DNA of 64,000 bases, taken from positions 38,265,253 through 38,329,252 of the forward strand of contig OU452199.1 in assembly GCA_911728435.2 (NCBI GenBank). Direction: 5' to 3'. A program made the translations under genes and the position numbers. Within the stretch, counting starts at the first letter, position 1. Every line of letters begins with the position of its first letter. The notes below the pieces were generated by a model, which was not told where the DNA came from, did no database searches, and saw only the letters and a program-made list of their open reading frames with translations. The DNA is from Apoderus coryli (Eukaryota; Arthropoda; Insecta; Coleoptera; Attelabidae). Shown one piece after another: positions 41,487 through 52,287 of the stretch.

Positions 41487-41592
41487 TTATTTCGCTAAAT
41501 ATTGTACCATTTTGATGAGTTTTGGCATTTCTTCGATTAACAGCAGAGACTCCACACAACCCTTGAATGTTTCGGTAGTGAAACACTGGGAT
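41487..41592 (-). CDS. ITP: ITP (short) alternative terminal exon
   Basis: Follows GTTCTGTAG. Encodes SQCFTTETFKGCVESLLL ... MVQYLAK and TAA. Mature length to Leu72 matches the family, but residue 73, Gly in amidated ITPs (LGK/LGKK), is Ala (GCG) here. Confidence 0.88.
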
Positions 41593-44500
41593 CTACAGAA
41601 CAAACAAACAATTTATTAGCAACGTTATAATAATTTTTGTTTAACCTAAAAATAACTCTTATAGTTGATCTCGTACAATGTACAATGAAGGCTCATAGTG
41701 GGCAGCTCTCATAGGTGAATTAAAAATCTTTATTACCCAGCAAAGCAAAGTAATTTTTTGTTGTAGAAGTGGGGTTATGTTTATATTATAAGGTTTTATT
41801 TTGTAGAAATAAATATTCTATAAGAAAAACAAATAGTGGCAAAAAGTGCTAGGAAATCATTTTTTTGATCAGGCTTGAATTTTTCGGTACTCCATACGGC
41901 ATCTAAACGAGGGAGCTTAAGATTGGTAATTCTGATAGCATAAGAGGTGTAAGTTGTTGAGAAAATTTCACATGTGTGTATGTGGAAAGGTTTTTCAACG
42001 TTATTTTGCCTTATGCTGAGTGCATAATATGGTACAATAGGAATGACCTATGAGAGCAGCCTACTAGGGCTTCTAAAAAACATAGTTTTTAAGTTAAACA
42101 TTCCTTTAAACTACAAATTATATTAGTAAAAATGTAGGATGTTAAAATAATTAGTTAATAGTTGATTTGCGTTGTCAAAAAATGTCACGCTCGTCGTCAA
42201 AAATATCAAAATCCACCATCAGTCAAAGTCAAAAATGTTCCCAATATTGTAGGTTTCAAAAAACAAACAACAACCTTTGGGGCTTAGTTTTGTTTTGGTG
42301 TAAAAAAAAAATAATGTGAAAATTTTTTAAAATAATCGAGCGTACAGAATGTGAACAAAAAGATAATTGCAATAAATAAAAATCAATAAGGTAAATAATA
42401 TTTAGGTACCGGGTGATACACTTAACAAAAAGATACTTTTATAATTAATTAACAAGAGTGGCGTGCATAAAATGCGCAAATAAAAGTTTCTAATTTAAAT
42501 AATTTAGAGTAAGCGAAATATAGTTATTTATTATACAAGGGAAAAAAGTAATAGATTTTAGCTCGAGGTTGTGTTGTTTCCCGACGCGCAGCGGAGGGAG
42601 ACAAAAAACCGAGAGCTAAAATCTAACTTTTTTCCCGTGTATGATACAGTATTTTTTTCTGAGACGGGAAAAACTTCGATTTAATATTGAAAAAAGTCAG
42701 AAAATTATCCAAGTGAAATTTGAAGTTTTAAAAACCTTTCAGTAATCAAATATCTGTCAATTTCATTCTGTGATTTAATTTAAAAATTGCGAACACTCCA
42801 CCGGAGTCAGTAGAAGCAGCAAAAGTAGCGTCACAAATTATTGCCAGTTTTGATATATAAAGAAAATGTAACTTTTGTATAATAAAATTTCCTAAAATTA
42901 AATATCTACCGTTACTTATGTGTCCGGGAAAAAAGTACTCACTTTTTTCCCGGGGATAAAAAGTGACATTTTATTACCTGCCAAGAGAGTAAATATGTCA
43001 AACTTTTTTCCCGTCACAGAAAAAAAAACATTTTGGTATATTAGAATGCTCTAATTTAAGCACACCAACTAAGGTTACGATTTATAAACATTTTTTTTCA
43101 ATATCGACATGAAGTATTGTAAAGTCTTATTAAGGTACCACCAAGTATTCAAAACAATGCAAATCTTGCACAAAAAAACAGGTAGATGTAATGAAAATGA
43201 TAAGGAAAAAAAATGTAAGAAGGATATTGTTAAAAAAGGAAATATTGTTAAAGAATAAAATGGCAACTAAAAACTAATATTAGTAAAAATGTGTTAGAAA
43301 CAAAATAAAAAAAAGCGTGCAAAAGAAATACCTAAACCCCAGGCTCTGCCCCATGTAACTGTTTTATCCACTTTTGGACATCTTCTGTTTCATCTGAAAG
43401 TTGTAACGTTTCCAGACAACCTTTGAAGTAATCTGATGTGAAACATTTAGTCCTGGAAGAGAATAGTACATTGGTTGTGTAATTTCAAATTTAACTAAAA
43501 CAACTATAACAAAATAATCATATATAATCAGTTCAAACTGAAAAAGTATGCACACAAAGTGTGTGGAGCACTAAAATTCTCTTCTGAGGTATCATCAAGC
43601 GTTGAGTCGCCGACTGTGCAAATAAAAGGTAATTTCGAAATGTATTAAATTATCGACAAGTTGTGCTAGCTGTGTGCGACAAATGGACGGCAATTCAAAA
43701 TGCACCGATAGCCGCACAGTTCCACTGAAATAATCAGTTCAAAAATAATATCAACCAAATAAAAATGGTTTAATGGTCTTTATAGATTAGAAGCTTTAGT
43801 TAAACATTAGCTGGACTTTCAGATGTTAGATACGAACAGAAAAATGCAATTGAAATCTTTAAAATATTCTAAGAAAAATATAAATAAAATAGTTTTTGAA
43901 TACCTATCTTCTGTTCTGTAAAAATATTGTATAGAAATTCCAATTAATCGATACTGCGAGAACAGAGACAAAATTCTTGCACACAGCGGCATGGTATATG
44001 ACGCAAACCATCAAGAAATGTGAAAGAATCACATGTTTGTAAAGGAAAAAGTCACGACTGTGTCTTCCTAAAATTACGTATCTAACAAAGAATGCGATGC
44101 GACATGCTCGCCTGATGATAGTTCGCGAAACGCTGAGCAGGCTATTAAAGAAAGCAAAAAAAGACGCGGAAATTTCACGTGTGCATTTCGTTAGTTGTAA
44201 TATATATTATATTTGTTTTTACTCTTAATTTCCATTTGCTTTTAATTAACCAGAACTATTCGTCGTTTCACTATAAAAATAACTTCACAATATTTTTTAT
44301 ATATATTATGATCATCGTTATGTGACCGAGTGCTATACGGAGAAATCTCTAGACACATGTGTGCTATTTCGATGAGAATGTTCTTTTGGGCGCTCCTGAA
44401 AATATTTCGCATAGAAGAACACATTCTGTACATGTGCGTAACAATTTGGCAAATTGGCCGAAGCATCGTATACAGTGTGTTTCAAGAAGCGCGGTAATAT

Positions 44501-46442
44501 TTAAGTGGGTGATTTCTAAGGTCATTTTATGAAAAAAAGTCGTCATACACAATAATCATACGTCCGGAAAAGTATTGTTTTCAAGATACAAAGTGTTAAA
44601 TTTTTTTTTCGTAAATAACGTTTTTTTTAATTAAGTCAAATATCTCCTTACCGATTTCCAAGAAATATTATTTTAATCGCCCTCTGTTTTCTCTAATAAT
44701 CAATGAAAACATCACTGGGGACATAAAATGTCGAAAAACTGAGAACAACATGACAAAAGCAACGTTGAATAAGATTGGGTGAGGAGTAACATCGAACATA
44801 TAAAGAGTGCATTGGGAGTCAATTTTTGCGCACGCAGAGAGCGGGTTCGTATTCTGATCACAGACATGAACCAATTGTAACCCAGTAAGCGCGAACTTAG
44901 AGCACGCGTTATTTTTCATCACACATCTAGAGGGATAAAAACGGAAAATGCAGCTAACAACAGTTTATTTTTGGTAATGTAATCAATATTCCAATCTTAT
45001 CAATGTGGGGCTTTCTCTTTTTCGTTCGAACCTCAGCCCAATTTGCAGGCCGTTAGATGGTCTAAAAACGCCACTGAATAAGTGACCTTGGATGTCAAGA
45101 TTAATCGGAAATACAATACCACAGACAAAAGTGTTAGATATACTTTCATTCATAAGAATGTAATCATGAATCTCTCGTATGTAGTACATACGTGACCTAA
45201 AAACGTACACTGTAATAAATATATGGTAAGTAGATATATGTATATTACAATACCTACAAAAATTCAGATAATGTTAAAGTATTGTTTCCACATATCCATA
45301 ACCTGGGATAATCTCGGATGTTGTTTGTATGGTTGGTTATATTCTCCGGTTGGTTTGTTTATGTAGATATAGTAGGTATGTTACCAATTTTTGCCCATTC
45401 AGATAAAATATTATGCATTTAGCGAATTCTCGAATGATTAATGCAGCTGGTTTACTACGTACTTTAAAATAGTGGTGTTTGTTACTTAACATTTTTTATT
45501 GCCGGTAAAAAGATATTGAGATTGTAAAGAACAAATGACACAACAAATTTTCATTTATTGTAGTCAAAGAGGACGCACTTTGATAGTGACTTATGACGTT
45601 CAGAAAACTCTATGTAAATATACCATTCCAAACGCTTCGTTTTTGAGTAATTGCGTCGGAAAACTACATCTCCAACCCTCACTTAAAAACTTAAAATTGT
45701 TTTCCAAATTCTCTGTATCATTGGCACCATTGCCTTTATTATATTTAGTTAACATAAAACGCCAACTGTAATAATAAATAGTCAATAGATCTCGGTGGGA
45801 TACGAGCGTAGTCAGTCACTCGCAAAATCACCAGCAGCTCTAGTTATCACAGGAACGTGTTAGCTCGTACTTCATGTGTCAAACTCTTGAACTGATGCCA
45901 AAGGCTTTGAGAAACGGGTGTATGGTCAAGACAAATAAAAAATAGTCCCACATCTGTCGACAATTACATGCGTTCTGCAGACCATTGAGTGCAGTGATAT
46001 TTTATAACAATCTAAAGGAAAGGCAACTGACTCTTCTGCTTTCGAAATTAGCTGTATTGCGTATAATTCCGATGTGTTGAGAACACTTGGATATAGTTGA
46101 GACGGGATAACTGCTACTATTTCTATTTGATGCTGCAAAAAAATATTAACCAATGTAAAAATATTACCTGCATAACGTGTGCAGTGATGTTTCTCTGAAC
46201 AGATCATAACAGTCGTCGCATATACGGTCCACCTTGGCGAATATACTCTTATCGTATACACCCTTGCACTGCAAGTCGAAAAACGATCGTTTCGTCAGGT
46301 GATGGGTGAGTAGGGCCGGTGCACTCCGGCTAAACGTTGGACTACCGGTTGTCGAATGGATAACCAGGATGAGGGCCATGCAGACAGCCCACAGGGTAAT
46401 TGGCTGAGTGTTCCTTACACTCTGTGATGATCGGTGACTCAT
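41487..46442 (-). CDS. ITP: Ion transport peptide gene (ITP and ITP-like isoforms)
   Basis: Secreted neurohormone of the crustacean hyperglycaemic hormone family; in locusts amidated ITP stimulates hindgut ion and water reabsorption. A common exon (46442-46168) joins alternatively to 43452-43332 (ITP-like) or 41592-41487 (ITP); both acceptors complete the same Arg codon. The precursor has a signal peptide (hydrophobic ITLWAVCMALILVIH), a propeptide ending HHLTKR, then the mature hormone starting SFFDLQCKGVYDKSIFAK. The six CHH cysteines fall at mature positions 7, 23, 26, 39, 43 and 52 in both isoforms. Precursors are 126 (ITP) and 131 (ITP-like) residues. An acceptor immediately precedes the ATG, so a 5' UTR exon lies further upstream and was not found. 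Oddity: the ITP form ends YLAK, with no amidation Gly. Confidence 0.93.
42535..43030. mobile_element. Hairpin-rich element with GGGAAAAAAGT boxes
   Basis: Lies in the ITP intron between the two alternative exons. 42535-42570 pairs with 42608-42642 (AGATTTTAGCTC / GAGCTAAAATCT stem). A perfect 13-bp stem CCGGGAAAAAAGT-ACTC-ACTTTTTTCCCGG lies at 42924-42953, and ACTTTTTTCCCG recurs near 43004. Probably a MITE or its remains; ends and target duplication not resolved. Confidence 0.6.
43332..43452 (-). CDS. ITP: ITP-like (long, non-amidated) alternative exon
   Basis: Follows CTCTTCCAG. Encodes TKCFTSDYFKGC then a 27-residue tail ending HGAEPGV and a stop. No dibasic or Gly amidation signal, as expected for ITPL isoforms. 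It precedes the ITP exon in transcript order, matching the known moth gene layout in which including this exon gives ITPL. Confidence 0.88.
44380..44690. repeat. Dispersed repeat, inverted relative of 62200-62440
   Basis: Shares, in opposite orientation, GTACATGTGCGTAACAATTT, GCATCGTATACAGTGTGTTT and AATCATACGTCCGGAAAAGT-like blocks with 62200-62440. Lies in the ITP intron. Not coding. Confidence 0.7.
46168..46442 (-). CDS. ITP: ITP common exon (signal peptide, propeptide, mature residues 1-39)
   Basis: Starts at ATG directly after TTTTTCAG and ends TGCAG|GTAATAT within the Arg40 codon. Encodes signal peptide, linker, the KR cleavage site and mature SFFDLQCKG...LHTLC. Cysteines 7, 23, 26 and 39 are here. 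Confidence 0.92.
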
Positions 46443-46697
46443 CTGAAAAACACACAAAACAAAATTTTTGATATCAATTTGCTGAAAAATATGCATGGTA
46501 TTATTTAAAGCATTTGTAAGAGAATGTTGGAATTTGAAAACAAATTATTCGGATACGCAACGGGGATTAATAACTACTCTATCGGCTACATACCTAGACA
46601 CACGAATGAACTTCTTTTTGTTACATAATAATCATACTTATACTTATCAGAAGACTTATTCCCATCTTACCTAGTAGCCTCATCTGTACGGTAGATA
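46443..46697. other. Upstream flank of the ITP coding exon
   Basis: Intron immediately before the ATG-bearing exon (TTTTTCAG acceptor at 46443-46450). The non-coding first exon and promoter of ITP should be further right but are not recognisable. Confidence 0.5.
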
Positions 46698-48556
46698 GGG
46701 TGAGTCGGGAGGAATGGGCCTAACCTTAAGGGAGTAATCTATGCATCAAAATATTTAATAAGAAAAAACTCAAATGTTTTTATCCAATATTCATTTGTTT
46801 TCAAGATACAGCGTTAAATAAAATAATAATATTGTTAAACCAAAATATCAAACATTAACACATTGTTTTAAATAAATCATTGGTTTAGTAAATTTTTAAA
46901 AATACCGCCAATGGCTTCAATGGAACTTTTAATTCATTCGTGCCTTTCTTTAATATTGAGGCAGCATTTCGAATGCGTCTAATTAATGCATCTCTAGTAT
47001 CTACTTTTTAAACAGCAGTTTTTAAGCAATCCAATAAATTGTAGTGTAGGCGTGAGGCCTGACGATCTAGGAGGCCAACTGATAGAACCACCGCGACCGA
47101 TCCAACGGCAACGCCCTGGAAACCTTTCGTTCAAATGTTGCTTGACCCGACGATCGAAATGGGCAGGCATTCCGTCAATTCTGATGTTTAAATGAATCTC
47201 ATCCAGTAATCCTTGCAATTCATTTTCTAAAAAACTTAAGTAGTGATTCCCTGTAAGACGATTTTCTAAAAGAAAAGGGCCAATGAAATTATTATCAATC
47301 ATGCCGCACCACACGTTTACTGAAAATGTGTGTTGAAAATTACTTTGGACTGTTGCGGGAGGATTTTCGCGCGATCATACATGCTGGGAGTTTATTAATT
47401 ATCCACTCACAAAATTGCATACGCTTGGCATAGTCTCCAGGTTGAAGATTCTGTACACGCTGTACAGGTATAAGCCTTGCTCGTGAAGCGTATTGATCAC
47501 TCTTTTTTGGGGAATACACAACGGATTTCCAATTCTTCTTCGTAAGCTCGTCGTGGCATCTTCTTCCACTAAATCTAGAACATTTTCTATTTCTTCTAAA
47601 TCCTGATGAATGGCTCATTCGGATGTTATATTAGCACTTGGGAGCATTCCGATCTCGCAGAGTTTGTTGAAAACTCTGCTGAAGGCCTTTCGGTTCGGTG
47701 TTCTTTCACGTGATATTTTTCAACAGCCAGCATTACAGTAGAAAGTGTATTTCTCGTTCGTAACAAACGATGTGTGTTGAATACTTATATACCAGGTACG
47801 CCCAAAATATTTTGATAATTTTCAGACAAATTTGAATGTTGAATAACTAAAGTTAATTTTAAAAGCATTTTTATTATTATACGGTGTTGTACATAAACTT
47901 TTCGGTCGATTGAATCCAAAAATGTAGGTATTTATATGTTCAGTTTTATCTAACTTACATAGCTTGAACTGTATTGATATACACTGTGTCCAAGGTAAGA
48001 ATTACAATGTCGGTTAAATTAGAGACAAGTTGTACAATTTAAATACCTTTTAAAATTACATGGATATTTAGAAACACGCAATGAAAGTTAACCGAACCGA
48101 AGTTAAGACCTCGTATAATCTCGTATCAAAACTAACTTGAAAAACAACATAAATAAATAACTTTATTGTCTAACAGGTGCAAAAAATATATTATCACTTC
48201 AACAAGAACGCTTCTTTCAACCATCGATTATACCCTTAGAGTTAGGCCCATTCCTAGGAATAAGCCTAATAATGTTGTATGTATTTTTACATCACATAAT
48301 ATGCACCGTAATTTTCATTTGTAATTTTACGATATTAGTGTAATTGTACACCAATTAAGTGTAACTTTAATTTGTAATTTTACTTTAATATTGTATTTTT
48401 ACACTAAATGTGGTGTAATTGTAATATTACGACTAATATTGTAGTTGTACAGTCACGGTGGAAAATTACGAGGTAACGTTTGTAAATAAATTACAGCCTT
48501 AGTTTATGTAAAATTACTAATCTGTTTTAACAGTGCTCCCGACTCACCCTGTATAA
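46698..48556 (-). mobile_element. Degenerate Tc1/mariner-like element
   Basis: Inverted ends GGGTGAGTCGGGAG (about 46699) and CTCCCGACTCACCCTG (about 48540-48555), with further inverted matches inside (ATGGGCCTAAC / GTTAGGCCCAT). The centre holds a broken transposase (46990-47620). Confidence 0.65.
46990..47620 (-). pseudogene. Broken Tc1/mariner transposase
   Basis: Two frames separated by shifts: VQNLQPGDYAKRMQFCEWII (47618-47340) and MWCGMIDNNFIGPFLLENRL ... HLNERFPGRCRWIGRGG (47314-46994). Same type as the intact transposase at 54594-55706. The final catalytic SPDLTPLD-like motif is mutated (SSGLTPT), so it is dead. Confidence 0.8.
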
Positions 48557-50407
48557 TATGTAAATTTACTTTTATTTTCGCCTATGCGTCCAAACTGATA
48601 GATGTAGTTATGTACGTATGAATTGATATCGTAAGGACTATCGATACCTATATTAGTTTTCAACTTCTGTTGACTAAAAAATATAATTTTTTTAAATTCT
48701 GAATTGCCTACCTTTTATTGATTGAAAATGCATAAGGAACAACAAAAGAAAATTTATTGGAAAAATCCAACAATAACACTTCACAAGTAGGTATTTAAAA
48801 CTAGTAAAATGCGCACTAATTAATTAACAAATAATTTAAGTATAGATAAAATTAGCGTGTTGTACTTGTCGACGATATTACGGCAACTGAGACCCACTAC
48901 AATATCGTAATAGTACGAACTTACTATATCAGTTTTTTTTTTCGTTAAGTTTTAACTGAAATTTGGATACTTATCTCATTCGAAAAAGCCACTTATTGCA
49001 TCATCATCTTTGCTTCATTGAAACGCGCGCTATCTCGTGCACGCCTTTTACCCAGATCCGTATTTACGCATTCAAAATTGCAAATAATTCTCATGCACTT
49101 TCGACGTTGCTAACTTGCAATGGGAATAGAAAACGGTAGTCGAGCATAGGGGCGAGTATTATACATCTTCGAAATATTGTCCTGATATGATAGGATGTAG
49201 AGGATGGGCAAATTTCGATGTTTTTATACGGTATACCTAGATAGAGCAAAACTAAGTAGGTACCACGTTATATTTTTTTGAGTTTAGTTTAATGCCGCAG
49301 TCGAAGCGCCGCTAACTTGATTAGTTTCATTTATCCAGGGTGATTTTCATTTTTTGTCATTTTTTTTCCTTCATATTTCCGTTGCTTTTAGAGTTACGGG
49401 AACATTGATGCTAAATACACTGGCGTACCCATTTGTTTTTCGAAGTTCTTTTGTTTAAGATAACGCTATCAACTTTGTTTTCTCAAATGGGACACCCTGT
49501 ATAACAAAGGGTCCCTAGCTTCAAAATTTTATTCTCTTTATACCCTCTATGACTAGTGACTATATATTTAGTCAAACTTAATATAAATTAATAAAACCCA
49601 GATTTTAAACAGATTTACAAAAAATAAAATACATTTCCACTAAGTAGACTTTTTTATGTATATTTATTATTGAAAACGATTAATTATTAATAGATTATTA
49701 TGACGGCCATTCCACTGGTACAATTTGTTTGGAAAGTCAAAGGAAGACCTTATTAATTATGGATCATTTACACAACCAAGACCTAAAACCTTAACCTACC
49801 AACCTCGTGAATCACCCGGTATATGAAACCTATACAACACTAGGTATACAAAAGTAATTAAATTAAGTGTACTAATGCACTAATTTCTTGGAAATGTAAT
49901 TAACCCAAAAAGCAGCAAAAAAATATTATATATCTTCAAGGCGATTACAATCTATTTTTAAGCGGAAAAGAAAAAGTCTTGAAAGTCCCATTTATCTATT
50001 TTTAGAATAAACTACTATATTATATACTACACACACTTGTTTATCGTATATCGTATCTTAATAATGGATTTTACGTTCGATTTTATGAACGAGACACACC
50101 CCCAAAAGCCGACCGTTGTTGGTCGTAAAAACGGTTTATCTCACCATATTATTTACTATACCTATAGAAAGATTAAGTTTTTAGTGAGAAATATAGTGGC
50201 GTGATCGCGAGAATATAGGCCCATTATTGGTGAATGTTTATTGGAATGTTTGTTGTAAGCGGTAGTCCGTATACGGGGTGGACAAAAGAAACCCAAAGAT
50301 TTAATATACCTCTTCATATAAAGATAACAAAATGTATCCTGCGTACCTTACTTTCAACTACTATTAAAGTTATTACAAGACTTAGGTATAGGACATGATA
50401 CACACAG
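48557..50407. other. Gene-free interval
   Basis: No exon recognised. Fragments of CAGGGTG / CACCCTG element ends lie near 49339 and 49490. Could contain the ITP 5' exon and promoter, not visible. Confidence 0.35.
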
Positions 50408-51800
50408 TATATCGTCGTTAATACGTTGTAGAGATATCAAAAATATTTAAAATCGTCGTTAATACGTTATAGAGATATTAAAAATATTTAATATTGTCGT
50501 TAATACGTTGTAGAGATATTAAAAATATTTAATATCATCGTTAAAGGTTGTTCAGGTATCAAAAATAATTAATATCGACGTTAATACGTTACAGAGATAT
50601 TAAAAATATTTAATATCGTCGTGAAGACGTAGAGATATAAAAAATATTTAAAATCGTCGTTAATACGTTGTAGCGATATAAAAAATATTTAATATCGTCG
50701 TTAATAGGTTGTAGAGTTATCAAAAATATTTAATAACGTCGTTAATACGTTATATAGATATTAAAAATATTTAATATTGTCGCTAATACGTTGTAGCGAT
50801 ATTAAAAATACCTAATATTATCGTTAATACGTGGTGGAGATATTAAAACATTTCTAATATCGTAGCGTAGTTAACACGTTGTAGAGATATTAAAAATATT
50901 TAATATCGTCGTTAATAGGTTGTAGATGTATCAAAAATATTTAATAACGTCGTTAATACGTTATAAAGATATTAAAAATATTTAATATCGTCGTTAATAC
51001 GTTACAGAGATATTAAAAATATTTAATATCGCCGTTAATACGTTGTAGAGATATGAAAAATATTTGAAATCGTCGTTAATACGTTGTAGCGATATTAAAA
51101 ATATGTAATATTGTCGTGAATACGTTACAGAGATATTAAAAATATTTTATTTAATATAGTCGTTAATACGTTATAGAGATATTAAAAATAGTTAATATCG
51201 TCGTTAATATGTTGTGGAGATATTAAAAATATTTAATATCGTCGTTAATACGTTGTAGCGATATTAAAAATACTTAATATTGTCGTTAATAGGTTGTAGA
51301 GGTATCAAAAATATTTAATAACGGCGTTAATACGTTATAGAGATATTAAAAATATTTAATATCGTCGTTAATACGTTATAAAGATATTAAAAATATTTAA
51401 TATCGTCGTTAATACGTTGTAGAGATATTAAAAATATTAAATATAATAATAATAATGCCTTTATTTTTTTTTGTGAAATTACAAAAATACAATGATTTTA
51501 AAATATGTTCTACGTCACATCGTTATAGAGATATTAAAAATATTTAATATCGTCGATAATACGTTGTAGCGATATTAAATATACTTAATATTGTCGTTAA
51601 TACGTTGTAGAGATATTAAATTTTTTTAATATGGTCGTTAATACGTTGTAGCGATATTAAAAATACTTAATATTGTCGTCACTACGTTGTAGATATATTA
51701 AAAATATTTAATATCGTCGTTAATACGTTGTGGATATATTAAAAATATTTAAAATCGTCGTTAGTACGTTGTAGAGATATTAAATATTTTTAATACCTCT
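50408..51800. repeat. 41-bp AT-rich satellite array, about 32 copies
   Basis: Monomer of 41 bp built on CGTCGTTAATACGTTGTAGA followed by GATATTAAAAATATTTAATA. Each monomer contains a dyad, GATATTAAA-AATA-TTTAATATC. Point variants recur (GTAGAG/GTAGCG, ATCGTC/ATTGTC) in scattered monomers. The array is interrupted once at about 51432-51520. Confidence 0.95.
51432..51520 (-). mobile_element. Short LINE 3'-end insertion in the satellite
   Basis: About 85 bp that are not satellite. Read on the minus strand they end in AATAAAGGCATTATTATTAT, a typical LINE 3' terminus with a short trinucleotide tail. Too short to classify. Confidence 0.45.
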
Positions 51801-52039
51801 ACAACGTAGATTGGGTGGTATTTTCGGAAAAATCTTTGCAACCTTGTCTTCTGTAACATTGGACCACTGATAATGAGAGAGATGATAATGATAGCTTCGA
51901 TGTTTGGTTCTTAAGTAAGAATTTTAGTACTCAATGACTAGTTTATTAAAATTATTTCGTGGAGTTAATATTTTATATTCCACACTTAAACACATTCACT
52001 CCACTCCAGTATTGACTATTATTTCATCAAAAATATATA

Positions 52040-52287
52040 CAGGGTGTCCGTAAAGTAACGGAACGGACGCCTATTTTCAAAATGGTATAATTTTAACAGA
52101 AAATCCGAGACACGTCAGTTTTGATTTACGTTTAGCAACTTTGTCATGTTTGTTTCAAATTGCACCCTCTCTTTTTAGGGTAGGCTAAGAAATTGATAAA
52201 TATAAATCAAAACTGACTTGTCTGGGCTTTTTTTTAAATGTACCATTTTGAAAATAATGGCCCGTTCTGTTACTTTACAACAACCTG
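52040..52287. mobile_element. 248-bp fold-back MITE with TA duplication
   Basis: CAGGGTGTCCGTAAAGTAAC at the left pairs with GTTACTTTACAACAACCTG at the right. The arms extend about 90 bp through ATTTTCAAAATGGTA and AGTTTTGATTTA. Flanked by TA on both sides. Confidence 0.82.

Noticed and set aside
45535..45771. 78-codon plus-strand open frame next to ITP
   Set aside because: In the ITP intron, no similarity, no splice sites or start context to support a gene.
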